64,000 bases of DNA from Methylicorpusculum oleiharenae (GTDB taxonomy: Bacteria; Pseudomonadota; Gammaproteobacteria; Methylococcales; Methylomonadaceae). The stretch's first letter is position 1; each line of letters opens with the position of its first letter. Of this stretch, positions 46,057 through 56,056 are shown piece after piece. The stretch spans positions 4,308,492 through 4,372,491 of the forward strand of contig NZ_WUTY02000001.1 of assembly GCF_009828925.2 (NCBI RefSeq). Reading direction: 5' to 3'. The notes below the pieces were generated by a model. The model was not told where the DNA came from and made no database searches. It saw only the letters and a program-made list of their open reading frames with translations. Both the position numbers and the translations under genes were made by a program.

Positions 46057-46637
46057 CAAAGCCATCCCGATTAACATTACCCAATTTACTGACCGGTTTT
46101 CGGTTTATAGCTGCACCCGCTTTATTATGGTTGGCATGGCACGGATATGGATTGGCTTTTATGGGCTTGCTGGCCCTTGCCTTTTTAACCGATTTATTAG
46201 ACGGCTGGGTCGCAAGAATGATGGGGCAAGTCTCGGAATTTGGCGCCCTATTGGACAGTTGTGCGGATGTGGTGAATTATCTCACCATCGCTTTGTGCTG
46301 CTGGTGGCTATGGCCTGAAATTGTCGAACAGGAGTGGTTTTATGTTGCGCTGATTATTGCCAGTTGTTTATTGCCTACCGTTTTTGGATTAATCAAATTC
46401 GGCAGTTTTACCTGTTATCACACCTGGACTGTAAAAGTTGCAGCGGCAGCCATGGGAAGCAGTTTATTTCTCATGTTTCTGGACGGCCCTATCTGGCCTT
46501 TTCGAATTGCCGCGATCATGTGTATTACTGCAGCCATTGAAGAGATGGCGATAACCTTTTTATTGACTGAACCTCGATCCAATGTGCGTTCGATTTTGAA
46601 CGTGCTGAAATCAATCAGAGAGGAAACGAAACTTTAA
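46053..46637 (+). CDS. CDP-alcohol phosphatidyltransferase family protein
   Basis: The ATG at 46053 overlaps the upstream stop (ATGA), which decides the start over a longer frame from 45924. The 194-residue protein has the family motif DLLDGWVARMMGQ, SEFGALLDSCADVV (D-x2-D-G-x2-A-R-x8-G-x3-D-x3-D) and about six helices. It moves a phosphatidyl-type group from a CDP-lipid to an alcohol such as glycerol phosphate, serine or inositol; the acceptor cannot be read from sequence. It ends the lipid operon and converges with motA, the two stop regions overlapping by four bases. Confidence 0.9.
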   Translation: MTKPSRLTLPNLLTGFRFIAAPALLWLAWHGYGLAFMGLLALAFLTDLLDGWVARMMGQVSEFGALLDSCADVVNYLTIALCCWWLWPEIVEQEWFYVALIIASCLLPTVFGLIKFGSFTCYHTWTVKVAAAAMGSSLFLMFLDGPIWPFRIAAIMCITAAIEEMAITFLLTEPRSNVRSILNVLKSIREETKL

Positions 46638-47395
46638 TTTTGGGAACGCAGGCCCGGGCGCAAAAAGGATTCCAGTTTTTGTCTGATCATTCGGGGATTC
46701 TCGCTTTCCTGTAAGGCTAAAATACCTTCAATAATTAACTCTCTGATAAATATTTCATCTTTATCTTTCTGTTTGAGTTTATTAGCCATCGGACTGAAAA
46801 TCAGATTACCCATCAATGAGCCGTAAAGCGTTGTTAAAAAAGCTACCGCAATAGAAGGCCCCAATTGAGAAGGATCGGATAAGTGGCCCATGACGCCAAT
46901 CAGACCGACCACAGTGCCTATCATTCCCATCGCAGGAGCAACTCCGGCCATGGTTGACATCATGGCAATACCGACATGATGACGCTGAGACGTCATGTCA
47001 TTATCGTTTTCCAGCACCTGCCTTACCTCATCCATATCTACGCCATCTATAACCAGCATTAATGCGTTGCGAATAAAGGGATCATCAATCGACGGCAACT
47101 CTTCTTCCAATGCCAGCATGCCTCCCCTCCGTGCTTTATCGGCCAAATTCACAAAAAGATCGATATGTTCCTGGGGATTTAGTGGCTCAGTTTTAAAGTT
47201 TTGCCAGAAAAAAATCGGTAGCATCACAAATTGTTTTAACGGGTAAGCGACCATAGTAGCACCCAGCGTTCCGCCTATGACCAAAATAAAAGACGGCCAA
47301 TTGATTAACGATACCGGATTGCCCTCATCCAGTACAAAGGCGATTGCGATGGCGCTTACCGCAACAAAAGGGCCGAAAATAGTAGCAAAATCCAT
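46634..47395 (-). CDS. motA: MotA/PomA flagellar stator or MotA-like channel protein
   Basis: The 253-residue protein has four membrane helices with the MotA pattern: LINWPSFILVIGGTLGATMV, the cytoplasmic segment with RRGGMLALEEEL, and the M3-M4 block GMIGTVVGLIGVMGHL with ALMG-type small residues. It resembles the Na+-type PomA. MotA forms the ion channel with MotB, but no motB follows: the downstream DNA encodes the lipid operon on the other strand. It is therefore an orphan here, with MotB elsewhere. Confidence 0.88.
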   Translation of the reverse strand: MDFATIFGPFVAVSAIAIAFVLDEGNPVSLINWPSFILVIGGTLGATMVAYPLKQFVMLPIFFWQNFKTEPLNPQEHIDLFVNLADKARRGGMLALEEELPSIDDPFIRNALMLVIDGVDMDEVRQVLENDNDMTSQRHHVGIAMMSTMAGVAPAMGMIGTVVGLIGVMGHLSDPSQLGPSIAVAFLTTLYGSLMGNLIFSPMANKLKQKDKDEIFIRELIIEGILALQESENPRMIRQKLESFLRPGLRSQN

Positions 47396-47812
47396 GTGGG
47401 CAGGGTTGTTTCCCGTATTTTATGCCGGTAAAAAATTCCAAAGCGTCTGTCTATCCAACTTGCTGACCGGAATCCGTTAAATGCAACTTTACTTTAATTT
47501 TTTCAATAACTTAATAACATTCATCAAGCACATAAGCATGTTGATCCTGAGGTAACCATAGCTCATAATCAGCTAAAATAAAACCGTCTTTGAATTGAGA
47601 CAACAGGTGCTTAATTTTTAAAGGACGCGTCAATAAATCCCCTCTAGCTTTCCGTTATTTCTTTTTTTCAGAATCCTTTTCAATCAACCGACTCCAATCA
47701 ATTGCAAATCTGATTTAAATGTGTTTCTTATTAAGATCGCTGTGATTCAATACCTGATCTCAATATTTATTGATACAATCCAACCTATTCTTTCCACTCA
47801 TTCGTTATTTCT
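47396..47812. other. Intergenic region between motA and creA
   Basis: Divergent promoters for motA (-) and creA (+) are expected here. AT-rich; I see no gene, repeat or clear terminator. Confidence 0.5.
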
Positions 47813-48277
47813 ATGAAACAAGCGCTTGCATCGTTAACATTAGTTCTCAGTTTTTTATCGCCTACAGTCCAATCGGAAGAAATCGGCTGTGTTACAACGG
47901 CGTGGAAACTTATAGGGGCTAATCACAAAGTTTGCGTCCAGGCTTTTGATGACCCTAAAGTTCAGGGCGTGACTTGCCATATCAGTCAGGCGAAAACCGG
48001 AGGTATTGCAGGAACACTGGGGGTAGCTGAAGATCCTTCTCAATTTTCGATAGCCTGCCGACAAGTGGGGCCCATCGTTATTGATGGAAAATTGCCGGAA
48101 AATGAGACTGCATTCAGCGAAAACACGTCCATCTTGTTCAAGGAAACCCGTGTGAATCGTCTCTATGATTCAAAAAGAAATACGCTGATCTATGTCGCCA
48201 TCAGTCGTTTGTTAATTGATGGTGCTCCGGCGAATAGCATTTCCACAGTTCCTATCATGCCCTGGAACGGTAAATGA
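47813..48277 (+). CDS. creA: CreA family periplasmic protein
   Basis: The 154-residue product has a signal peptide (MKQALASLTLVLSFLSPTVQS) and the CreA core EIGCVTTAWKLIGANHKVCV, QAFDDPKVQGVTCHISQAKT, ACRQVGP and SRLLIDGAPANSIS. Three or four cysteines are conserved and may form disulfides in the periplasm. CreA is widespread in proteobacteria and its function is unknown. Confidence 0.9.
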   Translation: MKQALASLTLVLSFLSPTVQSEEIGCVTTAWKLIGANHKVCVQAFDDPKVQGVTCHISQAKTGGIAGTLGVAEDPSQFSIACRQVGPIVIDGKLPENETAFSENTSILFKETRVNRLYDSKRNTLIYVAISRLLIDGAPANSISTVPIMPWNGK

Positions 48278-48654
48278 GGCTTGCCGAGAAACGCTGAAGA
48301 AGTAAAAAGGGATAGTTGAGGTCTGTGTAACACTAAAGATCCATCAGATTTTGATGGTTCGTTCACTACTAACTGATCGAAACTGATAAACGGCAGATTG
48401 AAGGGAGCTGAAGTTTCCCAATAATTTCAAAAACGGGCTGCCATTAGGCTTGGGCTGCAGGGATAGCCGGTATCCAGTGCTCAAGGAAGAGTTACAGCCT
48501 TCGCCATCGATGGCTTCTGGGTTCCGGCAGACGGCAACTTTTAATGCAAACACAACTCCCTAACAAGCCTGGACATCCCTATAAAAACTGGGAAACTTCA
48601 ATTTAGGGAGGTTACCAACTCTCAACTGAGGTTGTTGTGAGTTGGCACGGGCCT
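48278..48654. other. Intergenic region with decayed repeat and hairpin
   Basis: Around 48450-48560 the sequence (GATAGCCGGTATCCAGTGC, ATGGCTTCTGGGTTCCGGCA, ATGCAAACACAACT) is related to repeat family 2 but decayed. CCAACTC (48616-48622) and GAGTTGG (48640-48646) form a hairpin just beyond the cold-shock gene; without a T-run it is only a possible terminator. Confidence 0.45.
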
Positions 48655-48870
48655 TTAGATGACAGTCACTTCTTCTGCTTGAGGTCCTTTTGGGCCGCTA
48701 GTCACTTTAAACTGCACTTGCTGGCCTTCATCTAGTGATTTGTAGTTGCTGGTTCCACTCAGGATATTTCTAAAATGGACGAAAACATCGGGTCCTTGTT
48801 GCTGTTCAATAAAGCCAAAGCCTTTATCTGCATTAAACCATTTAACGGTGCCTGTAGCTATTGTAGACAT
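48655..48870 (-). CDS. Cold-shock domain protein (CspA family)
   Basis: The 71-residue product is a single cold-shock domain: [17 protein letters not shown] with RNP1 KGFGFI, then DVFVHFRNI with RNP2. It binds single-stranded nucleic acid in the cytoplasm. The HFRNI (instead of HFSAI) and SGTSNYKSL parts mark a common environmental variant. About 180 bp of leader separate it from the upstream gene, leaving room for a structured 5' UTR. Confidence 0.95.
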   Translation of the reverse strand: MSTIATGTVKWFNADKGFGFIEQQQGPDVFVHFRNILSGTSNYKSLDEGQQVQFKVTSGPKGPQAEEVTVI

Positions 48871-49054
48871 AATGAGTCCTAAAAAATATGTATAGACTGC
48901 CTGAAGCCAGGCAGGTAAAGCTGATAACGTGGAAATTACTTTATGAAGAACAGAACGAGAGACTACAGGAGCGACATCGAATTGATAAACAAAGGGTAAA
49001 TCAAGTTTTCTAGCTGTGGCAATTGTAGACTGATCCTTGATTATGTCAATGCAG

Positions 49055-49753
49055 TTATTTCAACAACTGAGTACCAATCTGTGCCACCTCTTTCCAGTTA
49101 GTCTTTGCAAACACCTGACCTATAGAATCGGCTGAAGGCGTGACGGACATTAAAGCAATCACTGCCACCAGCAATAAACCAGAAGCAAGCATATCGTTAT
49201 AACTAAATAACTTTAAAGCCGTGCCAAATGACTTTTTCATTCTTAATCCGGATAGATTGACGCTATAAATTTCATCCAGACATAAGTGAACAATAAAACC
49301 AAACCCAATAAAAATCCCGTTATACCAGGATTGCAGGCTGTCCCATTGCAAAAACCAATGACTGAGACACGTAACCAGAAAGCCAAAAAAAAGCGCCCCC
49401 AATAACGAATGAAAAACACCTCTATGCTTGGTTGTTTTGCGAAATACATAAAATAAAGGGTAACGAACCAGCAACGCGGCAATAACAGCATACGAAAACA
49501 ATTGCTTTGCAGGTATCAAATTCGTTTGCCGGTATAAAATCAATCCTGCGGCCAAAAAGGCCAAACTATTAAAAAGACGTCTGGCCGGTACAGAATTTTC
49601 GGCATCAACATCCGGCAATAAGCCGCCTATGACGCCAAAAAAGATCAACCTCGGGATATCAACAGGATCGACTACGGATATCTGGAACAAACCACCGGCA
49701 AAGGCAGTACTTGCAAACGTAGCGACTGAAAGATGTGTTTTAAAATTGGCCAT
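49055..49753 (-). CDS. YdjM/DUF457-family membrane-bound predicted metal-dependent hydrolase
   Basis: The 232-residue protein has several hydrophobic helices and the family's metal-ligand motifs: N-terminal [32 protein letters not shown] and [11 protein letters not shown]. Relatives include E. coli YdjM, LexA-regulated. It is an inner-membrane protein, possibly hydrolysing a phosphoester; no substrate is known. Confidence 0.82.
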   Translation of the reverse strand: MANFKTHLSVATFASTAFAGGLFQISVVDPVDIPRLIFFGVIGGLLPDVDAENSVPARRLFNSLAFLAAGLILYRQTNLIPAKQLFSYAVIAALLVRYPLFYVFRKTTKHRGVFHSLLGALFFGFLVTCLSHWFLQWDSLQSWYNGIFIGFGFIVHLCLDEIYSVNLSGLRMKKSFGTALKLFSYNDMLASGLLLVAVIALMSVTPSADSIGQVFAKTNWKEVAQIGTQLLK

Positions 49754-49985
49754 GGATGTCCGCAGCGCCGAAGCGACAAAAACGAATCATTTTAACGGCA
49801 ATTAAAACAAATACTGTAAAGATTTAGCAACAATTCAGCGAGTCGCTTAGATGGGGCCGCCTATTGAATTACCGGACAGTCTGCACCAATCCGACAAAAA
49901 ATACCGAATAGTTACAAGACTTCTATTAGCGGGGGGGCTCGAATTATGGAAATTCGAGGCAAAAATGACTGACTGTAAAAAACTT

Positions 49986-50870
49986 TTACAAATTGGATAC
50001 TTGTAGCGTATTGACATTGGCCAGATCAAACTTTTCAGGATGCTCGGGTGGTATAGGATGAGATTTTTTTTGATAATTGGACAAGATACGTTTTACGTAA
50101 TTTTGGGTTTCCTGGTAAGGCGGTATGCCCTGGTATCTTTCAACTGCCCCCTCCCCCGCATTATAAGCCGCAAGAACATGCTCAACATTGCCTGCGAAAT
50201 GCCGCATTAACCAATGCAGGTAGGCCGTTCCTCCCTTGATATTCTGAACAGGATTCCAACTGTCTTTAACGCCAAAGCGCTCTGCTGTCGCCGGTATTAA
50301 CTGCATCAAGCCCTGGGCATTTTTATTGGACAGCGCCTGAGCGTTGAAAGCCGATTCTGCTTGAATAACGGCCATAACCAACTGAGGATCGATGCCGTAA
50401 TGCGGAGCAATCTGATTGACCCAGGTAATAACTTTGTCTCGTTTGGGATTATCGACCAATTTGACCTGATTGGCCGGTTCAACGACCGCTTCAACAAGCG
50501 GGTCAGGCTGGCAGGACTCATCTTTCCCGGCCGCAACACCTCGAAATTTAACCAACATTCTTTTGGCATAAATATCACCGGTTTCTGCCGATTTTTTAAA
50601 CCAGTAAATAGCCAGCGGTAAATTACGCGCAACGCCGCGTCCGTTGAAATACATAAAACCCATGTTGTAAGCCGACAACGCATCGCCCATCAGAGCGGCC
50701 TTGCAATAAAGCTCAAAAGCCTGATCGTAGCTTTTCTTAACGCCATGCCCATGTTCATAGGATTGAGCCATTTTTCGTAAACCGGAAGCACTCATTCTGG
50801 CTTCATTGGCATTGATAGCCGATGAAAACAACATTATCAGCACTACACTCATTAAGTTAAATACGCGCAT
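49986..50870 (-). CDS. Lytic transglycosylase (SLT) with Sel1-like repeats
   Basis: I choose the ATG at 50870 (MRVFNLMSVVLIMLFSSAIN), which gives a proper signal peptide; the frame continues upstream with 44 unlikely residues. Residues about 27-110 hold two Sel1/TPR-like repeats (AFELYCKAALMGDALSAYNM, AIYWFKKSAETGD). The C-terminal half is a lysozyme-like SLT domain with catalytic Glu in AVIQAESAFNAQALS, NAQGLMQLIPATAERFGV and AYNAGEGAVERY. It would cleave peptidoglycan in the periplasm. The Sel1-SLT combination is uncommon and may help docking to a partner. Confidence 0.88.
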   Translation of the reverse strand: MRVFNLMSVVLIMLFSSAINANEARMSASGLRKMAQSYEHGHGVKKSYDQAFELYCKAALMGDALSAYNMGFMYFNGRGVARNLPLAIYWFKKSAETGDIYAKRMLVKFRGVAAGKDESCQPDPLVEAVVEPANQVKLVDNPKRDKVITWVNQIAPHYGIDPQLVMAVIQAESAFNAQALSNKNAQGLMQLIPATAERFGVKDSWNPVQNIKGGTAYLHWLMRHFAGNVEHVLAAYNAGEGAVERYQGIPPYQETQNYVKRILSNYQKKSHPIPPEHPEKFDLANVNTLQVSNL

Positions 50871-51186
50871 ATCAATCACACCTTGGCTAACACAACATTT
50901 ATCAAGCAAAAATTGAACCATCAGCATTTTATAATTAAATTTCAATAATTTGCCATTTACGATCAGACTACGTCCATCATGAATTGTAAAAATAACTGAC
51001 ACTCATTCAATTTGCCGGTTTCTGACAGTCTGCAGCAAATTAGCAAGAGCTTCCGATTGAGGCTAAAATTCTAACTTTTATCGCAAAAGGCGATGACGTT
51101 TTTTTGCGGCTATCCATTCCTTTTCTAACCGGTCCCACTGAGGGTTTAAGATATAGTAAGCCAGACTAACCTATGAAGGAATAATA

Positions 51187-52680
51187 ATGTTCGAAATTGC
51201 CGAACTGGGTCACACCTTAAAAAAATCCGATTACAACGAACAAGTCCCGGAACTAAGGACTCGATTACTGCTGGCACAGCAAAAATTAATGAACTGTGAC
51301 TTCCCTGTGATCATTCTGATTTCCGGCGTCGATGGCGGTGGAAAAGGCGACGTTATAAACCTGCTTAACGAATGGATGGATCCGCGTTACATGCAAACGA
51401 TTGCTTTTGACGAACCCAGTGATGAAGAAAAAGAACGCCCCAAATTCTGGCGATTCTGGCGGACATTACCCAGTAAAGGTAGCATAGCTATATTTGTCGG
51501 CTCCTGGTACAGCGACCCTCTCTCGCAACGTGTGTACGGTGAAATTGATGACAATCAATTGCAAATCGAACTGATGAATATCAAAGAACTCGAGCGGCTT
51601 TTATTCGACGACGGCACGCTGATTATCAAATGCTGGTTACATTTAAAAAAGGATGAGCAAAAAAAGCGGATAAAAAATCTCGAAAAAAATCCTGATACCA
51701 ATTGGCAAGTTACCGAGCGTGATAAAAAACATTTAAAACTCTACGATGACTTTATTGGCGTGGCGGAAAAGACCCTGACTGAAACCAGTACCGGCGATGC
51801 GCCTTGGCATATCGTCGATGGCAGCGATATACGATACAGCAGCTTTACAGTAGGTCAGCATGTTTTGCACAGAATTGAACAACACATCGAAGAACGGACT
51901 GCTCAAGTCAACAGCGCAAAAAAAAATAACGGCGCCCCCTATATCAATCCCAATCAACAAAGCCTTTTGGACTCGCTGGATTTGTCATTGAAAATTGACA
52001 AGAAATCCTATAACGAACAACTCGATTATTATCAGAGTAAGCTTAAAAATCTGGCCAGAATTGCTCAGCAACAAAAGCGGTCATGTATTCTGGTTTTTGA
52101 AGGCTGGGATGCCGGCGGCAAAGGCGGCGCCATCAGGCGTATCACTCATGCCGTTGACGCCAGGAATTACCGGGTTATTCCTGTAGCAGCGCCCACTGAT
52201 GAAGAGCGCTCTCATCATTATCTCTGGCGTTTCTGGCGACATATTCCACGCGCCGGAAAAGTGACACTTTACGATAGAAGCTGGTACGGACGGGTTCTAG
52301 TCGAACGCGTCGAAGGTTTTGCGTCGGTTAATGAATGGCAGCGCGCTTATTCTGAAATAGCCGATTTCGAGGATGCGCTAGTACGTCACGGCATTCTTTT
52401 ACTGAAATTTTGGCTGCACATCGACAAAGATGAACAGTTGAAAAGATTCCATGAGCGGGAACAAATCAGCTATAAAAAATACAAAATAACCGAGGATGAT
52501 TATCGGAACAGAGAGAAATGGGACGACTACAAACATGCGGTAAATGAAATGGTTACACGCACCAGCACCCGCAGTGCGCCTTGGCTACTGGTCGAAGGAA
52601 ATGACAAAAAACATGCACGGATCAAAATTCTCAAGGCCTACTGCGAAAAACTGGAATCCTCGCTTCAACTTCCTAAATAA
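51187..52680 (+). CDS. pap: Polyphosphate:AMP phosphotransferase (two PPK2 domains)
   Basis: The 497-residue product has two tandem PPK2 domains. The N-terminal one has GVDGGGKGDVINLLNEWMDP, the C-terminal one GWDAGGKGGAIRRITHAVDA and YDRSWYGRVLVERVEGF. This layout defines class II PPK2 (PAP), which phosphorylates AMP to ADP with polyphosphate as donor in the cytoplasm. The N-terminal domain typically lacks full catalytic residues. Together with PEP synthase and the phosphorylase at 40389 it points to active AMP handling in this organism. putA starts 41 bp downstream and might be co-transcribed. Confidence 0.93.
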   Translation: MFEIAELGHTLKKSDYNEQVPELRTRLLLAQQKLMNCDFPVIILISGVDGGGKGDVINLLNEWMDPRYMQTIAFDEPSDEEKERPKFWRFWRTLPSKGSIAIFVGSWYSDPLSQRVYGEIDDNQLQIELMNIKELERLLFDDGTLIIKCWLHLKKDEQKKRIKNLEKNPDTNWQVTERDKKHLKLYDDFIGVAEKTLTETSTGDAPWHIVDGSDIRYSSFTVGQHVLHRIEQHIEERTAQVNSAKKNNGAPYINPNQQSLLDSLDLSLKIDKKSYNEQLDYYQSKLKNLARIAQQQKRSCILVFEGWDAGGKGGAIRRITHAVDARNYRVIPVAAPTDEERSHHYLWRFWRHIPRAGKVTLYDRSWYGRVLVERVEGFASVNEWQRAYSEIADFEDALVRHGILLLKFWLHIDKDEQLKRFHEREQISYKKYKITEDDYRNREKWDDYKHAVNEMVTRTSTRSAPWLLVEGNDKKHARIKILKAYCEKLESSLQLPK

Positions 52681-52721
52681 CGGACCACACCTGTTTTTGA
52701 TTATTAACTGCCGCATTCGCT

Positions 52722-55700
52722 ATGGCTGAACATACACTGGAATCATTACGTCAAGCCATCAACTCGGCCTGGTTGAGCGATGAAACGGACGCAGTTCATC
52801 GTTTATTGGGCTCGCTGGGCAATTACGATCCCGACCTAACCCGTCGAACAGCTGAAAAACTGGTCAGCGCGATAAGAACAGCAAAACCCAAGCAATCGGT
52901 TACTGAAGCATTTTTGCATGAATATCAGCTCAACAGCACCGAAGGGATTGTCTTGATGAGCATTGCCGAAGCGTTGCTGCGCATTCCTGACCAGCGAACA
53001 CAGGACCAGTTTCTCGCCGAAAAACTGGCCGCTGCCAATTGGCGTGAACATTTGCATCACAGTGATTCCTGGCTGGTCAATTTATCCACTGATGCCCTGC
53101 TTTTAAGCGGCCAATTTGAAAAACACCTGAAGCCCAGCTATCAGCAGCACCAGTTCCATTTAAATTCGCTGCTGGCCCGATTGGGCATGCCTTTAATCCG
53201 TAAAGCTGTCAAGCAGGCGATGCAGCTTTTGGGTTCACAGTTCGTCATGGCTGAAGCGATTGGTCCTGCATTGCGAAAAAGCCGGCAACAAATTGAATAC
53301 CGGTATTCATTCGATATGCTGGGCGAGGCTGCGTTAACCGCTACCGATGCAGAACGCTACTATCAGGCCTACCTGTTTGCAATTCAACAAGCCGGACAAA
53401 GTCCTCAAACGGTTAATTTGTTTGATAAGCCCGGCATATCCATCAAATTATCCGCATTATGCCCACGCTTTGAACCGCTGCAACGAAATCGCGCAGTAAC
53501 AGAGTTGACCGGCAAACTGATTTATCTGGCTCAGTGCGCAAAGACACATGACATCAGTGTAACGGTTGATGCAGAAGAGTCCGATAGACTGGAAATGACG
53601 CTGGATATATTTGCAGCGGCATTGATGCATCCATCATTAAGCGGCTGGCCGGGATTAGGCTTGGCCGTGCAGGCGTATCAGAAACGCGCGATTCATGTTT
53701 TGGCTTGGCTTGACGCTCTGGCGGCGCAACACCACTGCAAAATTCCTGTGCGCCTGGTTAAAGGCGCCTATTGGGACAGCGAAATTAAACGCGCTCAAGA
53801 AAACGGCTTAAGCCATTACCCGGTGTTTACCCGCAAATCGGCGACCGATATCTCTTATCTGGCGTGTGCCAATTTTTTACTGACACATCCAGATACTTTT
53901 TATCCGCAATTTGCAACCCATAACGCCCATACGGTTGCAGCAATTTATCATCTGGGCAAAACACACCCGGCATTTGAATTTCAAAGGCTGCATGGGATGG
54001 GGGATGCGCTTTATCATGAACTGGTAATTAACGAGCCATGGCATATTCCCTGCCGGATCTACGCGCCGGTGGGCACTTACCAGGAACTGCTGCCTTATCT
54101 GGTCAGGCGGCTGCTGGAAAACGGCGCAAATACATCGTTCATCGGTCAGGTCGAAAATCCGGATTACGCAATCGAAACACTGACCCGAGACCCCGTTGCA
54201 TTTTGGCGGGCGATAGATGAATCCAAAAAATCCGGTGTCTTATTACCTTGCGCCCTGTTCATGCCGGAGCGTCTCAATTCGGCAGGTTTTAATCTGGCTG
54301 ATCCAATTTTTCTCGATAAAATCCAACGCTATGTGGAATCACGAAAACACAAAACCTATACCGCCCATCCTGTTGTTAACGGCCAGACATTTTCAGGTGA
54401 TGACTATCCGGTTTACTCCCCCTTCAATCATGACTTACAACTTGGTACAGTCGCATTCAGCCGCGCGGATGCGGTCGGGCAAGCAATTGATTGTGCTTAT
54501 CGACATCGCGATACATGGCGGTTAACGCCGGTCAATAAGCGTGCTACCGCCTTAAATAAAGCCGCAGACCTCATGGAAGCCAACGCCTTTGAGCTGATGG
54601 CTTTGTGTGTTTATGAGGGCGGTAGAACTGTTAAAGATGCCTTGGCAGAAATCAGAGAGGCTGTTGATTTTTGCCGCTACTATGCGCAACAAGCCGCCCT
54701 GCAATTTGGCGAGGCCATCACCTTGCCCGGCCCTACCGGCGAACAAAATACCCTGCGTTATAACGGACGCGGGATTTTTGTCTGCATCAGTCCGTGGAAT
54801 TTTCCTGTCGCTATTTTTATTGGCCAAATCGCCGCCGCTCTGGCAGCCGGTAACGCTGTGATTGCAAAACCCTCGGAGCAAACTTCATTAACTGCATTTT
54901 TCTGCATCAGGCTGTTATATGAAGCGGGAATTCCGGAGCCGGTGCTGCATTTTCTTCCGGGTTCCGGCACTGAAATCGGCGGACAATTACTGTCAGATTA
55001 TCGTATCGCCGGCGTGGCTTTTACGGGTTCCACAGCAACAGCCAAGCATATTGCGCGCAAACTGCTCGCGATTCCGGCCATTGTGCCGTTCATAGCCGAA
55101 ACCGGCGGTCAAAATGCGCTGATTGCCGATAGCTCTGCGCACAAGGAACAGCTGGTTCAAGACGTTATCTACTCGGCGTTTAATAGTGCAGGACAACGCT
55201 GTTCTGCCTTACGCGTACTTTTTTTACCCGAAACCATTGCCGAACAGGTCATTGAATTGATTATCGGAGCAATGAACCAACTCATCGTAGGTAACCCAAC
55301 TCATCTCGATACCGATATCGGCCCAATCATCGATTCAAGCGCTAAAGATCGGCTTTATAGCCATCTGACTGAGATAAAACAACGGGGAAAACTGCTGTAC
55401 CAATTGCATTTACCCGATGAGCTGAACCGCCAAGGTCATTTTTTTCCACCGGCGCTGGTCGAGTTGCATGGCGTATCAAGCATGGACGCATTAAAACACG
55501 AAGTATTCGGCCCGATACTGCATGTCATCCGGTATCAAACAGACCAGCTAAACCAGATCATAGCCGCTATCAATGCAAGCGGTTACGGCCTCACGCTGGG
55601 CATACACAGCAGATTGAACGACACCATCGAAACCATCGCTCAGCACGCCAAAGTCGGCAACGTCTATGTTAATCGCAATATGATAGGCGCTGTCGTCGGG

Positions 55701-55853
55701 GCTCAACCGTTTGGCGGCATGGGACAATCCGGAACAGGCCCAAAAGCCGGAGGCCCTGACTATTTAAAACGCTTTGCCTGCGAGCAAACGCTTTGCATCA
55801 ATACGGCAGCGGTCGGAGGCAACACCGGCCTGCTTAGCCAGGATTTGAGTTAA
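52722..55853 (+). CDS. putA: Bifunctional proline dehydrogenase / P5C dehydrogenase
   Basis: The 1043-residue protein joins an FAD-dependent proline dehydrogenase barrel (RLVKGAYWDSEIKRAQ, YAPVGTYQELLPYLVRRLLE) and an NAD-dependent aldehyde dehydrogenase domain with E793 in AETGGQN and catalytic C827 in SAGQRCSALR. It oxidises proline to glutamate with channelled P5C. It lacks the N-terminal ribbon-helix-helix repressor domain and the C-terminal extension of trifunctional PutA (about 1320 aa), so it is the bifunctional type. No putP transporter is adjacent. Confidence 0.95.
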   Translation: MAEHTLESLRQAINSAWLSDETDAVHRLLGSLGNYDPDLTRRTAEKLVSAIRTAKPKQSVTEAFLHEYQLNSTEGIVLMSIAEALLRIPDQRTQDQFLAEKLAAANWREHLHHSDSWLVNLSTDALLLSGQFEKHLKPSYQQHQFHLNSLLARLGMPLIRKAVKQAMQLLGSQFVMAEAIGPALRKSRQQIEYRYSFDMLGEAALTATDAERYYQAYLFAIQQAGQSPQTVNLFDKPGISIKLSALCPRFEPLQRNRAVTELTGKLIYLAQCAKTHDISVTVDAEESDRLEMTLDIFAAALMHPSLSGWPGLGLAVQAYQKRAIHVLAWLDALAAQHHCKIPVRLVKGAYWDSEIKRAQENGLSHYPVFTRKSATDISYLACANFLLTHPDTFYPQFATHNAHTVAAIYHLGKTHPAFEFQRLHGMGDALYHELVINEPWHIPCRIYAPVGTYQELLPYLVRRLLENGANTSFIGQVENPDYAIETLTRDPVAFWRAIDESKKSGVLLPCALFMPERLNSAGFNLADPIFLDKIQRYVESRKHKTYTAHPVVNGQTFSGDDYPVYSPFNHDLQLGTVAFSRADAVGQAIDCAYRHRDTWRLTPVNKRATALNKAADLMEANAFELMALCVYEGGRTVKDALAEIREAVDFCRYYAQQAALQFGEAITLPGPTGEQNTLRYNGRGIFVCISPWNFPVAIFIGQIAAALAAGNAVIAKPSEQTSLTAFFCIRLLYEAGIPEPVLHFLPGSGTEIGGQLLSDYRIAGVAFTGSTATAKHIARKLLAIPAIVPFIAETGGQNALIADSSAHKEQLVQDVIYSAFNSAGQRCSALRVLFLPETIAEQVIELIIGAMNQLIVGNPTHLDTDIGPIIDSSAKDRLYSHLTEIKQRGKLLYQLHLPDELNRQGHFFPPALVELHGVSSMDALKHEVFGPILHVIRYQTDQLNQIIAAINASGYGLTLGIHSRLNDTIETIAQHAKVGNVYVNRNMIGAVVGAQPFGGMGQSGTGPKAGGPDYLKRFACEQTLCINTAAVGGNTGLLSQDLS

Positions 55854-56056
55854 TACGAAGTCCCCCCCTTAATTCAAAGCGGTCGAGAAGTTACACTTTC
55901 ATTTGCCATGTCATCAGACAAAACCATCAATAAACATCAGGCATAAAAAAGATTGTAATATGTTATAATATAACATACATTATGACCCATCCTGGCTTAC
56001 ACCCACGTCCTTGCTTATTGGCATAAGCCGCATTAAAGCCAAATAAGCGCTGATTC
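55854..56056 (+). promoter_or_regulatory. Promoter region of the zinc receptor gene
   Basis: A short stretch resembling one end of repeat family 3 (55868-55891) lies after putA. TATAAT (55964-55969) sits inside the Zur-box palindrome and could be the -10 element, so Zur binding would block RNA polymerase directly. Confidence 0.45.
55960..55976. promoter_or_regulatory. Zur box (zinc-uptake repressor site)
   Basis: ATGTTATAATATAACAT is a perfect 8-1-8 palindrome and matches the gammaproteobacterial Zur consensus core (ATGTTATANTATAACAT). It lies about 80 bp before the GTG of the TonB-dependent receptor with a His-rich loop. Expected behaviour: Zn-loaded Zur represses the gene, and low zinc induces it. 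Confidence 0.8.
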
